From Bacteroidota bacterium (lineage in GTDB: Bacteria; Bacteroidota; Bacteroidia; B-17B0; Aurantibacillaceae), in the NCBI GenBank assembly GCA_005800865.1, contig SYEI01000247.1:1-10466 (forward strand): a stretch of 10,466 nucleotides of DNA, in the 5' to 3' direction. Under the pieces are notes generated by a model, which was not told the origin of the DNA, searched no databases, and saw nothing but the letters and a program-made list of their open reading frames with translations. The position numbers and the translations under genes are program-made. Of this stretch, positions 1-7,109 are shown in pieces (the stretch's first letter is position 1; the number at the start of each line of letters is the position of its first letter).

Positions 1-10
1 CAGTAAAACT

Positions 11-22
11 AATTCGCGAATT
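11..22. repeat. 12-bp perfect palindrome, possible edge of an interspersed repeat
   Basis: AATTCGCGAATT is a perfect 12-bp palindrome, followed by TCGTGGCTA. From memory, AATTCGTGGC-type sequences recur as arms of intergenic palindromes in Flavobacteria. The rest of such an element would lie left of the window, so this assignment is tentative. Nothing else is visible in bases 1-34. Confidence 0.35.
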
Positions 23-34
23 CGTGGCTATAAA

Positions 35-63
35 AAAAGCGCCCGATAATTTCGGGCGCTTTT
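35..63 (-). terminator. Rho-independent terminator of purL
   Basis: The arms AGCGCCCGA (38-46) and TCGGGCGCT (52-60) form a perfect 9-bp GC-rich stem with a 5-nt loop. Flanking A/T pairs extend it. Read on the minus strand the hairpin ends in a run of seven T (38-32), 17 bases past the purL stop codon. The plus-strand side has only four T, so the site mainly serves purL. Confidence 0.9.
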
Positions 64-79
64 AGTAAAAATATATTTC

Positions 80-3000
80 TTAGTTTTTCTCAATCCATTT
101 TCTGGCATTAACAAAAGCTTCGTGCCAAGGCGAAACCTCGTCATTTCTGTCTTTTGGATAATGTGCCCAGTTCCATTGGAAAGTCGAACGCTCAATATGA
201 GGCATCATAACCAAATGTCTTCCCGTTTTATCACACATCATTGCTGTGTTGTAATCAGAACCGTTAGGGTTTGCAGGATAACCTTCGTAAGCATATTTAG
301 AAACAATGTTGTATTGATCTTCTGCATAAGGCAATTTGAATTTACCTTCTCCGTGAGAAACCCAAACTCCTAAAGTACTTCCGGTCAAAGTCGATAACAT
401 AACCGAATTGTTTTCTTGAACTTTTACAGAAGTAAAGATACTTTCGTGTTTCTGGCTTTCGTTATGGTGCATTTTTCCGTGAACTTCATGTTCTGGATTA
501 ATCACTTCCAATTCCATAAACAACTGACATCCATTACAGATTCCGACAGATAAAGTATCTTCTCTTTTAAAGAATTTGTCTAAAGCTGTTTTTGCTTTTT
601 CGTTGTATAAGAAAGCTCCAGCCCAACCTTTAGCAGAACCTAATACATCTGAATTAGAGAAACCTCCAACTGCTCCAATAAACTGAACATCTTCCAAATT
701 TTCTCTACCAGAAATTAAATCTGTCATATGAATATCCTTCACATCAAAGCCTGCTAAATACATCGCATTGGCCATTTCACGTTCTGAGTTAGAACCTTTT
801 TCACGAATAATGGCTGCTTTAGGACGAGGCTTTGACGAATCAATTACAGGTAATTTGCCATCAAACTGTTTAGGGAAAGTAAACTGTAAAGCTTGGTTTT
901 TATAGTTAGTATAACGCTCCACCGCCATTCCGTTTTTTGACTGTTTAGAATCTAATAAGAAAGAAGTTTTATACCAAGTATCTCTTGTTTCAGAAACATT
1001 GAAAGTAAAAGTATCCGCATTATTCTTAATGTTTACTAAATTACCTTCAGCAACCGAACCAATTTTAAAAACCTCAACCTTATGTTTTGCAAACTCTGCC
1101 TCTACAGAAGCATCTGCTTGGAAAACAACAGCAATATTTTCATTAAATAAAGCTTTTACGGTATCACTTTCTTTTAAAGAAGATAAATCATAATTCGCAC
1201 CTAAGTTTACGTCAGCAAAACACATTTCTAATAAAGTCGTTACTAAACCACCGCTACCAACATCATGTCCTGCTTTGATTTTACGTTCCTTGATTAAATC
1301 TTGTAAAACATTAAATGCTTTTTTAAAGTAAACACCATCTTTAATGGTTGGAACTTCAGTCCCAATTTTATTTAATATTTGCGCAAAAGATGTACCTCCT
1401 AACTTGAATGTATCTTGAGATAAATTCAAATAATAAATGTTACCACCGTTACGTTTTAAAACAGGCTCAACTACTTTTGTAATATTTGAACAGTTTCCTG
1501 CAGCTGAAATAATAACAGTTCCAGGAGCAATCACCTCATCGTTAGGATATTTTTGTTTCATGGATAAAGAATCTTTTCCTGTTGGAATATTGATTCCTAA
1601 TTCAATGGCAAAATCCGAACAAGCTTTTACTGCTTCGTATAAACGAGCATCTTCTCCTTCGTTCTTGCAAGCCCACATCCAGTTTGCCGATAATGAAACC
1701 GATTGCAAATTATCTTTTAATGGCGCCCAAACTAAATTAGATAAAGCTTCTGCAATCGCAGTTCTTGAGCCTGCTGCTGGATCTATTAATGCCGCAATTG
1801 ATGAATGACCAATAGTTGTGGCAATACCTTCTTCACCTTTATAATCTAATGCCATTACACCAACATTGTTTAACGGTAATTGTAACGGTCCGGCACATTG
1901 TTGTTTTGCAACTCGTCCACCAACGCAACGGTCAACTTTATTAGTTAACCAATCTTTACAAGCAACAGCTTCTAATTGCAACACTTGATTTAAGTATGAA
2001 GGAACATTAGCTGTTGAATAGGTTAACTCTGCATAATGACGTTGAACGTTTTTATCCGTCATGATGGTTTTTGGAGAGCTTCCAAAAAAATCTTCCAAAG
2101 CATAATCCATTGGTTTTAAGCCAGTCAATTTTGATTGAAAGGTAAAACGATGGTCGTTAGTTACATCACCTACTTGATACATTGGCGAACGCTCGCGGTC
2201 GGCAATACGTTGTAAAGTCGCAATATCTTTTTCACCAATCACTAAACCCATACGTTCTTGTGATTCGTTACCAATAATTTCTTTAGCTGATAAGGTTGGA
2301 TCGCCCACAGGCAATTTATCCAAATCAATTAAACCACCAGTTGCTTCTACTAATTCTGATAAACAGTTTAAGTGGCCGCCAGCACCATGATCGTGAATAG
2401 ATACAATTGGATTGTTATCACTTTCAACAAACGCACGAATAGCATTAGCTGCACGTTTTTGCATTTCTGGATTAGAACGTTGGATAGCATTTAATTCGAT
2501 TCCCGAACCAAAAGCACCTGTATCAGCTGAAGAAACAGCTGCTCCACCCATTCCAATGCGGTAATTTTCTCCGCCTAAAATAACAATCTTATCTCCTTTA
2601 TGTGGCGCTTTTTTAATAGCTTGATTTAATTTGCCATAACCAATACCACCTGCTTGCATAATTACTTTATCGTAACCAATCTTGCGATTATTTTCATCGT
2701 GCTCAAAGGTTAATACCGAACCAGTAATTAATGGTTGACCAAATTTATTTCCAAAATCAGAAGCGCCGTTAGAGGCTTTGATTAAAATATCCATTGGTGT
2801 TTGATACAACCACTTTCTTTCTTTCATTCCAGCCTCCCACTCTCTTCCATTTTCTAAACGAGAATAAGAAGTCATGTAAACTGCAGTTCCTGCTAATGGC
2901 AATGAACCTTGTCCTCCCGCTAAACGGTCACGAATTTCTCCGCCAGACCCTGTTGCTGCGCCATTAAAAGGTTCAACGGTTGTAGGGAAGTTATGTGTTT

Positions 3001-3739
3001 CTGCTTTTAAAGAAAGAACAGAATCAAATTCTTTTTCTTCGTAAAAATCTGCTTTGTCTGAAGTCTTAGGAGCAAATTGAACAACCTTAGGTCCTTTAAC
3101 AAAAGCTACATTGTCTTTGTAGGCAGATACAATATCGTTAGGATTAGTCTCAGATGTTTTTTTGATTAATTTAAAAAGAGAAGTTGGTTTTGTTTCTCCA
3201 TCAATCACAAATGTTCCATTAAAAATTTTATGGCGACAGTGTTCTGAATTTGCTTGAGAAAAAGCGAAAATTTCAGAGTCCGTTAATTTACGTCCTAACT
3301 TAGTAGATAAGTTATTTAAGTAATCTACTTCTTCGCTGCTTAAAGCTAAACCTTCTGATTTATTATAAGCGGCAATGTCTGTAATATCTAAAATTGGTTC
3401 AGGCTTTACATTAATCGTATAAATATCTTGATTCAATTCGCTATACTTTTGAGACAACATTGGATCAAAAGCAGTAAAGTCTGCAGCAACTTTTTCAAAT
3501 TCTTCAATTCGGATAATGCCAGTAATTCCCATGTTTTGGGTAATCTCAACCGCATTAGTACTCCAAGGTGTAACCATAGCGGCACGTGGGCCAACAAAAA
3601 AATCCGTTACTACGGACTTCTCTATTTTATGTGCATCAGCAAAAAGCCAATTTAATTTTTGAATGTTTTCTGATGAGATGGAATCTTGTGCTTGAACTGC
3701 AAAAACGGTGTTGGATTGGTTTCCGAAGAAATGAATCAT
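80..3739 (-). CDS. purL: Phosphoribosylformylglycinamidine synthase, fused PurL/PurQ type
   Basis: This cytosolic enzyme catalyses the fourth step of de novo purine synthesis: FGAR, ATP and glutamine give FGAM. The 1219 residues fit the large single-chain form (about 1220-1300 aa), which fuses a PurS-like N-terminal part, a linker, two AIRS-type synthase halves and a C-terminal glutaminase. Visible marks are NSEHCRH (164-170) and the nucleotide-site stretch around ETHNFPTTVEPFNGAATG (247-264). The GICNGCQ nucleophile elbow carries the likely catalytic Cys1068, and MPHIER carries the likely triad His1181 and Glu1183. The motif is PHIER where E. coli has PHPER, and the His and Glu are kept. The start is the ATG at 3739, 33 bases past a good -7 box. 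The gene stands alone between its own promoter and terminator, and no frameshift is seen. Confidence 0.97.
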   Translation of the reverse strand: MIHFFGNQSNTVFAVQAQDSISSENIQKLNWLFADAHKIEKSVVTDFFVGPRAAMVTPWSTNAVEITQNMGITGIIRIEEFEKVAADFTAFDPMLSQKYSELNQDIYTINVKPEPILDITDIAAYNKSEGLALSSEEVDYLNNLSTKLGRKLTDSEIFAFSQANSEHCRHKIFNGTFVIDGETKPTSLFKLIKKTSETNPNDIVSAYKDNVAFVKGPKVVQFAPKTSDKADFYEEKEFDSVLSLKAETHNFPTTVEPFNGAATGSGGEIRDRLAGGQGSLPLAGTAVYMTSYSRLENGREWEAGMKERKWLYQTPMDILIKASNGASDFGNKFGQPLITGSVLTFEHDENNRKIGYDKVIMQAGGIGYGKLNQAIKKAPHKGDKIVILGGENYRIGMGGAAVSSADTGAFGSGIELNAIQRSNPEMQKRAANAIRAFVESDNNPIVSIHDHGAGGHLNCLSELVEATGGLIDLDKLPVGDPTLSAKEIIGNESQERMGLVIGEKDIATLQRIADRERSPMYQVGDVTNDHRFTFQSKLTGLKPMDYALEDFFGSSPKTIMTDKNVQRHYAELTYSTANVPSYLNQVLQLEAVACKDWLTNKVDRCVGGRVAKQQCAGPLQLPLNNVGVMALDYKGEEGIATTIGHSSIAALIDPAAGSRTAIAEALSNLVWAPLKDNLQSVSLSANWMWACKNEGEDARLYEAVKACSDFAIELGINIPTGKDSLSMKQKYPNDEVIAPGTVIISAAGNCSNITKVVEPVLKRNGGNIYYLNLSQDTFKLGGTSFAQILNKIGTEVPTIKDGVYFKKAFNVLQDLIKERKIKAGHDVGSGGLVTTLLEMCFADVNLGANYDLSSLKESDTVKALFNENIAVVFQADASVEAEFAKHKVEVFKIGSVAEGNLVNIKNNADTFTFNVSETRDTWYKTSFLLDSKQSKNGMAVERYTNYKNQALQFTFPKQFDGKLPVIDSSKPRPKAAIIREKGSNSEREMANAMYLAGFDVKDIHMTDLISGRENLEDVQFIGAVGGFSNSDVLGSAKGWAGAFLYNEKAKTALDKFFKREDTLSVGICNGCQLFMELEVINPEHEVHGKMHHNESQKHESIFTSVKVQENNSVMLSTLTGSTLGVWVSHGEGKFKLPYAEDQYNIVSKYAYEGYPANPNGSDYNTAMMCDKTGRHLVMMPHIERSTFQWNWAHYPKDRNDEVSPWHEAFVNARKWIEKN

Positions 3740-3771
3740 ATGTAGGGATTTTTGTGAGATTTTTGAAGGTA

Positions 3772-3802
3772 CAAAGTTAACTTTATAGAATTAATTAGCC
3801 AA
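3772..3802 (-). promoter_or_regulatory. Bacteroidota-type promoter of purL
   Basis: On the minus strand TAACTTTG (3779-3772) matches the -7 consensus TAnnTTTG. TTG (3802-3800) lies 20 nt upstream as the -33 element. Transcription would start near 3766, giving a leader of roughly 27 nt. No purine riboswitch-like structure fits in so short a leader. Confidence 0.65.
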
Positions 3803-3845
3803 TTAGCAAACCATTATTTATCCATAAAAATCAATAGATTTAAAC

Positions 3846-3878
3846 AAAAAAAGGCTCAGTGTTTAACCGAGCCTTTTT
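3846..3878 (-). terminator. Rho-independent terminator downstream of the 226-aa gene
   Basis: The arms AAAAAGGCTC (3848-3857) and GAGCCTTTTT (3869-3878) pair perfectly over 10 bp around an 11-nt loop. On the minus strand the hairpin is followed by seven T (3852-3846). It lies about 20 bases past the stop of the 226-aa gene and separates that gene from the purL promoter. A run of five T on the plus side could make it weakly bidirectional, but no plus-strand gene ends here. Confidence 0.88.
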
Positions 3879-3896
3879 AATAATTTAAGAAGGAAA

Positions 3897-4577
3897 TTAT
3901 TTTCCGCCTTGCATTGCTTTTAATTCGTCCATCGTCATCATTTTGTAACCTTCCGTAGATAATTCAAATTTTGAATCCGCCACTGGTTCAATAGATACTT
4001 CTTTGGCAACCATTTTAAATTTCATTGGACCTTGAGCTCCTGAATATTCAAAAGGAACACCTTTTAAACCTCTCATAAAACTTTGTCCGCGACCTTTACC
4101 TTCTTTATTTAAGTTTTCGAATTTATCAGAATACCAAATTTCCATTTTTTCTTCTTTTTTATCCTTACCTACCATTGTAACGATTGCTTTTTTGCACTCA
4201 TAGCCAGCAATTGTTTTTGTTTCGGTAGTGTACTCAATTTTTGGATCAGCAGGCTTTTCTTTTTGTTTAGCCTCTTCTTTTTCCATTTCTTCCTTAGTTT
4301 GTTTCACAGCAATTTTATTTCCCATTTGCTCCATCAACATCACCATTCCTTTATCATCTACTAAAGTTTGATTTGTAAACATCATTGACGACATGTCTGT
4401 TAAAACCTTAGTGTTTTTAAATGTTGATTTTAATTCCATATCACCTATCATAGCTGCTTGCTCAGGAGGAAGACCTTCCATCGTCATAGCATAAGTAATA
4501 GCTCCTTCTTTAATTTGTGCATTTAATGATAATGCTGATAATGCAACAACAGCTAGCGTAGAGAATAATTTGTTCAT
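3897..4577 (-). CDS. Exported protein of the DUF4412/GLPGLI type
   Basis: This is a 226-aa protein with a clear Sec signal peptide: MNKLF, a hydrophobic stretch, then SLNA with likely cleavage after Ala20. The mature start QIKEGAITY has the EGxIxY pattern of Bacteroidota DUF4412 and GLPGLI proteins. The IAGYECKK motif (123-130), followed by a strand ending in EIWYSD, is the other shared mark. A Lys/Glu-rich segment (about 93-113) looks like a flexible insert, and the chain is rich in methionine. The family has no established biochemical role; a periplasmic or outer-membrane-associated place is inferred from the signal peptide. Its upstream neighbour, the 228-aa lipoprotein, is a paralogue. 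The assignment to DUF4412 rather than GLPGLI is from remembered motifs. Confidence 0.8.
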   Translation of the reverse strand: MNKLFSTLAVVALSALSLNAQIKEGAITYAMTMEGLPPEQAAMIGDMELKSTFKNTKVLTDMSSMMFTNQTLVDDKGMVMLMEQMGNKIAVKQTKEEMEKEEAKQKEKPADPKIEYTTETKTIAGYECKKAIVTMVGKDKKEEKMEIWYSDKFENLNKEGKGRGQSFMRGLKGVPFEYSGAQGPMKFKMVAKEVSIEPVADSKFELSTEGYKMMTMDELKAMQGGK

Positions 4578-4611
4578 TTGATTTATTTTAAAAATTTGAT
4601 TTTATGTTTTC

Positions 4612-4635
4612 AATTGGTATGCCAAGTTACCAATT
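4612..4635. promoter_or_regulatory. Inverted repeat in the leader of the 226-aa gene
   Basis: AATTGGTA (4612-4619) and TACCAATT (4628-4635) form a perfect 8-bp inverted repeat with an 8-nt spacer. It lies between the predicted transcription start (about 4646) and the ATG at 4577, so it could be an mRNA hairpin or a dimeric regulator site. No T-run follows, so it is not a terminator. Confidence 0.35.
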
Positions 4636-4651
4636 TGATAGTTTTGAAATG

Positions 4652-4659
4652 CAAAAATA
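4652..4659 (-). promoter_or_regulatory. -7 box upstream of the 226-aa gene
   Basis: Minus-strand TATTTTTG matches TAnnTTTG, 74 bases upstream of the ATG. No convincing TTTG or TTG is present 19-20 nt further upstream, so this is a half-supported promoter. It would give a leader of about 70 nt containing the inverted repeat at 4612-4635. Confidence 0.4.
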
Positions 4660-4714
4660 TGCTAAATGGTAAAATGAATTGATGAATTGTAGAAAAAACG
4701 AGTTAGTTATTAAA

Positions 4715-5401
4715 CTACTTTTGGATATCTTCAAATAGCTTCTCCATCTCGGTGCGAGTTACTATTTTATAAAAAGCTGGAACTTCAAAATCCTCATCTT
4801 TTATTTCTTCTTTCTTTACTGCTGTTGCGGTAAAACACATTTCTAAACCTAGTTTCTTTAATCGGTATTGCATTAACATTCCTTTAATATCTTTATAAGG
4901 GCCCACGTTATTAATACTATCTAAGCCTAATTCATCTGTATAATATACATCAAACGTAACGCTTGGATCGCTAACCATTGTGGCTTTTATTTTTTTGCAA
5001 TCGTAGCCAGCTATTTTCTTCGTTCCTTTTACTTCTTCCAACTTTAATTCATAGCCTTTATTTTCTTGAATTAAATCAGTTTCATTTTGAATACAAGCAT
5101 TTTTGATATCCATAAACTTCACCATTTGACTCAACGTCTTTTTGGCTGGATCGCTAATAAAAGTGGTATTAAAAATACCCATTGTACTCATTTCAACTTG
5201 TAATTTATTCCCTTTAAACTTAACGGTTGCTGAGCTTGGAGCTAAGCCTGCCATAGGATGAGATTGATCTACGACCTCAGCGTTATACTCAATTAAACCT
5301 TCAGTTAAAGAGTTCTCAGTTCTTTTAGAGTCGCCACATGAGCTAAGTATCAATAATGAAACTAGAGAGAAGAATGACAGTATTCGTTTTGTTGTTCTCA
5401 A
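4715..5401 (-). CDS. Lipoprotein paralogous to the adjacent 226-aa protein (DUF4412/GLPGLI-like)
   Basis: This is a 228-aa predicted lipoprotein: MRTTKR, a hydrophobic stretch, then the lipobox LSSC with the lipidated residue at Cys22. The mature part shares with the downstream neighbour EGLIEY (34-39), an FKxxK...MSxM strand, IAGYDCKK (130-137) followed by TMV, a YYTDEL strand, and a C-terminal YKxxTxxEM segment. The two are therefore side-by-side paralogues with different export routes. The only start that keeps the signal peptide is TTG at 5401: an in-frame TAA lies at 5411-5413 and the first internal Met falls after the lipobox. Function is unknown. A membrane anchor facing the periplasm or cell surface is inferred. 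Confidence 0.78.
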   Translation of the reverse strand: MRTTKRILSFFSLVSLLILSSCGDSKRTENSLTEGLIEYNAEVVDQSHPMAGLAPSSATVKFKGNKLQVEMSTMGIFNTTFISDPAKKTLSQMVKFMDIKNACIQNETDLIQENKGYELKLEEVKGTKKIAGYDCKKIKATMVSDPSVTFDVYYTDELGLDSINNVGPYKDIKGMLMQYRLKKLGLEMCFTATAVKKEEIKDEDFEVPAFYKIVTRTEMEKLFEDIQK

Positions 5402-5518
5402 AAAGATAAGTTATAGAAATCGAAAGATAATCATTTGGTTTAAACCGACAAATTAATCTCTTAAATTTCGTTAAATTATTTTTTAAACCGTTTGGCAAGA
5501 TATAATTACCAGAAACTA

Positions 5519-6916
5519 CTAGTAACCTAAAATTTTCAACATCGATTTATAACTCTGCTCCTTTGCAAACAACTTCGTGGTTAATTTCCCGTCTTCATCC
5601 TTATCAATTAATACGTGTTTGGGTGCAGGTACTAAACAATGTTGGGTTCCACCATAACCACTTAAAGCCTCTTGATATGCACCAGTGTGAAAAAATCCTA
5701 CATATAAAGGCTGCTTATCTGTTTTTGAAACTTTTGGTAAAAACACTTGGTTAGTATGAGCCTCACTATTGTAATAATCCATACTATCGCAGGTTAAACC
5801 TCCTAAGTTTACGGGCACATAAGGTTTATCCCAATTATTTACAGCTAATAAAATAAAGCGTTGGTTAATACCCCAAGTATCGGGAAGAGTTGTAATAAAT
5901 GAACTATCAATCATGTACCATTGTTCTCGGTCGTTTTGTTGTTTTTGATCGATAATAGAGTACAAAGTAGCTCCACTTTCTGCTACTGTAAACGAGCCAA
6001 ACTCAGTAAAAATATTGGGTTCATCTAACTCATGTTGGGTACAAAATGATTTCACCTGCGCAATAATCTCTTCTACCATATAATCGTAGTTATAATCAAA
6101 ACTTAAAGAGGTGCGAATTGGCATACCACCGCCAATATTCAATGAATCTAAACTTGGACAAATTTTCTTTAATTCCTTATAGATATTCAAACACTTATTT
6201 AATTCTGTCCAATAATAAATGGTATCCTTAATGCCATTATTGATAAAGAAATGCAACAATTTTAGTTCAAACTTAGGATTGTTTTGTATTTTCTCTGTAT
6301 ATAAACTAACGATATCTGTGTAACGTACTCCTAAACGAGATGAATAAAAGGCAAAAGATGGCTCTTCTTCAGTACTAATTCTGATTCCGAGTTGGCATTT
6401 TGGAGCTTTTACATTCTTTTTATAGTGATCAAACTCATCTAAATGGTCTAAAACTGGGATTACGTTATAACCATCATTTAGTAGTTCTGAGATGTATTGT
6501 TTGTAGTTTGTTTTCTTATAACCATTACATATAATAAAGGTATCCTTCGTTATTTTCTTCTTTTTTATTTGCTCTCTAATTATTTGGATATCATAGGCCG
6601 AAGAAGTTTCGATATGCACATCATTTTTTAATACTTCGTCTAAAACAAAGCTAAAGTGTGAGCTTTTGGTGCAATAGCAGTAAACATATTTACCTTTATA
6701 ATCGGCTTTTGCCATTGCCACATTAAACATACGTTTTGCCTTTTGTATTTGTGAAGATATCTTAGGTAAATACGTGATTTTCAATGGAGTACCATATTGC
6801 TTAATGATATCCATTAAGGGAATATCATTAAAGTATAATTCATTATCAATTACTTCAAATGATTCTTGTGGGAAATCGAAGGTTTGCTCAATTAGGTTTT
6901 GGTATTTGTTTTCCAT
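5519..6916 (-). CDS. speA: Arginine decarboxylase, PLP-dependent, short Bacteroidota form
   Basis: The likely reaction is arginine to agmatine plus CO2, the first step of polyamine synthesis through agmatine, in the cytosol. The 465 aa show an alanine-racemase-fold (group IV) decarboxylase. YCYCTKSSHF carries the likely PLP Schiff-base Lys84. HFFINNGIKD follows at 222-231 and the glycine-rich phosphate-binding IGGGMPI at 261-267. TEFGSFTVAES (304-314) sits where ornithine decarboxylases have EPGR. GGLTCDSMD carries a likely active-site Cys376, and GAYQE carries Tyr414. The protein is far shorter than the E. coli SpeA (about 650 aa) but matches remembered flavobacterial proteins annotated as arginine decarboxylase along its whole length, including the MENKYQNLIEQTFDFP start. 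Substrate is inferred from that similarity; other basic or carboxy-polyamine substrates are possible. No clear terminator follows it. Confidence 0.85.
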   Translation of the reverse strand: MENKYQNLIEQTFDFPQESFEVIDNELYFNDIPLMDIIKQYGTPLKITYLPKISSQIQKAKRMFNVAMAKADYKGKYVYCYCTKSSHFSFVLDEVLKNDVHIETSSAYDIQIIREQIKKKKITKDTFIICNGYKKTNYKQYISELLNDGYNVIPVLDHLDEFDHYKKNVKAPKCQLGIRISTEEEPSFAFYSSRLGVRYTDIVSLYTEKIQNNPKFELKLLHFFINNGIKDTIYYWTELNKCLNIYKELKKICPSLDSLNIGGGMPIRTSLSFDYNYDYMVEEIIAQVKSFCTQHELDEPNIFTEFGSFTVAESGATLYSIIDQKQQNDREQWYMIDSSFITTLPDTWGINQRFILLAVNNWDKPYVPVNLGGLTCDSMDYYNSEAHTNQVFLPKVSKTDKQPLYVGFFHTGAYQEALSGYGGTQHCLVPAPKHVLIDKDEDGKLTTKLFAKEQSYKSMLKILGY

Positions 6917-6920
6917 ACTA

Positions 6921-6951
6921 CAAATGTAAGTTACTTGGATTATAGTACAAA
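6921..6951 (-). promoter_or_regulatory. Consensus promoter of speA, predicting a leaderless mRNA
   Basis: On the minus strand TTTG (6951-6948), exactly 19 nt, then TACATTTG (6928-6921) match the Bacteroidota sigma factor consensus in full. Only four bases (TAGT) separate the -7 box from the ATG, so transcription should begin at or within a few bases of the start codon. Confidence 0.75.
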
Positions 6952-6987
6952 GGGTTAAAGTAAGTAATTTAGATTTATTAATAATTA

Positions 6988-7093
6988 TTTAACCGTAAAG
7001 AACACTAAGTGAAATATAAAGAGCGCAAAATGTAGACGTGGTGAAATTATTCTTAGTGAACTTTGCGAAAACCTTTGCCTCTTTGCGGTTAAA
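6988..7093. repeat. Palindromic intergenic repeat element, ACCGCAAAG type
   Basis: The ends TTTAACCGTAAAG (6988-7000) and CTTTGCGGTTAAA (7081-7093) are inverted with one mismatch in 13. A second inverted pair, CACTAAG (7003-7009) and CTTAGTG (7052-7058), is nested inside. The right arm carries three CTTTGC/CCTTTGC units and so is longer than the left. Sequences of this kind are remembered as interspersed repeats in flavobacterial genomes, but copy number here is not known. There is no coding capacity, so any mobility would depend on enzymes elsewhere. Confidence 0.65.
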
Positions 7094-7105
7094 AAAGTAC
7101 TTTTG
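7074..7105 (+). promoter_or_regulatory. Consensus promoter of the DUF4293 gene, predicting a leaderless mRNA
   Basis: TTTG (7074-7077), 20 nt, then TACTTTTG (7098-7105) match the Bacteroidota promoter. Four bases (CGCC) then precede the ATG at 7110. The -33 box lies inside the right arm of the repeat element ending at 7093. The site also decides the start codon, because an upstream in-frame ATG at 7038 would lie before the transcription start. Confidence 0.72.
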
Positions 7106-7109
7106 CGCC

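Noticed and set aside
1437..1808. Plus-strand open frame of 123 aa inside purL
   Set aside because: It is antisense to a strongly conserved enzyme, has no promoter, and its composition follows from the purL codons. The other short plus-strand frames within purL are rejected for the same reason.
3807..3810. TTTG on the minus strand as the -33 box of purL
   Set aside because: It is 27 nt from the -7 box, too far for this promoter class. The TTG at 3802-3800, at 20 nt, fits better.
4689..4714. Terminator of the 228-aa lipoprotein gene
   Set aside because: The minus strand has a run of six T near 4693-4698, but the only pairing before it is a 4-bp AGTT/AACT stem, too weak to call.
5402..5518. 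Terminator after speA and promoter for the 228-aa lipoprotein
   Set aside because: The perfect palindrome GGTTTAAACC (5437-5446) has no T-run after it. The best promoter-like match, TTAATTTG on the minus strand near 5449-5456, breaks the TA of the -7 consensus and lacks a -33 box.
7038..7109. Upstream start for the DUF4293 protein
   Set aside because: The 24 extra codons lie in a palindromic repeat and before the consensus promoter, and the family start MIQRKQT fits the ATG at 7110.
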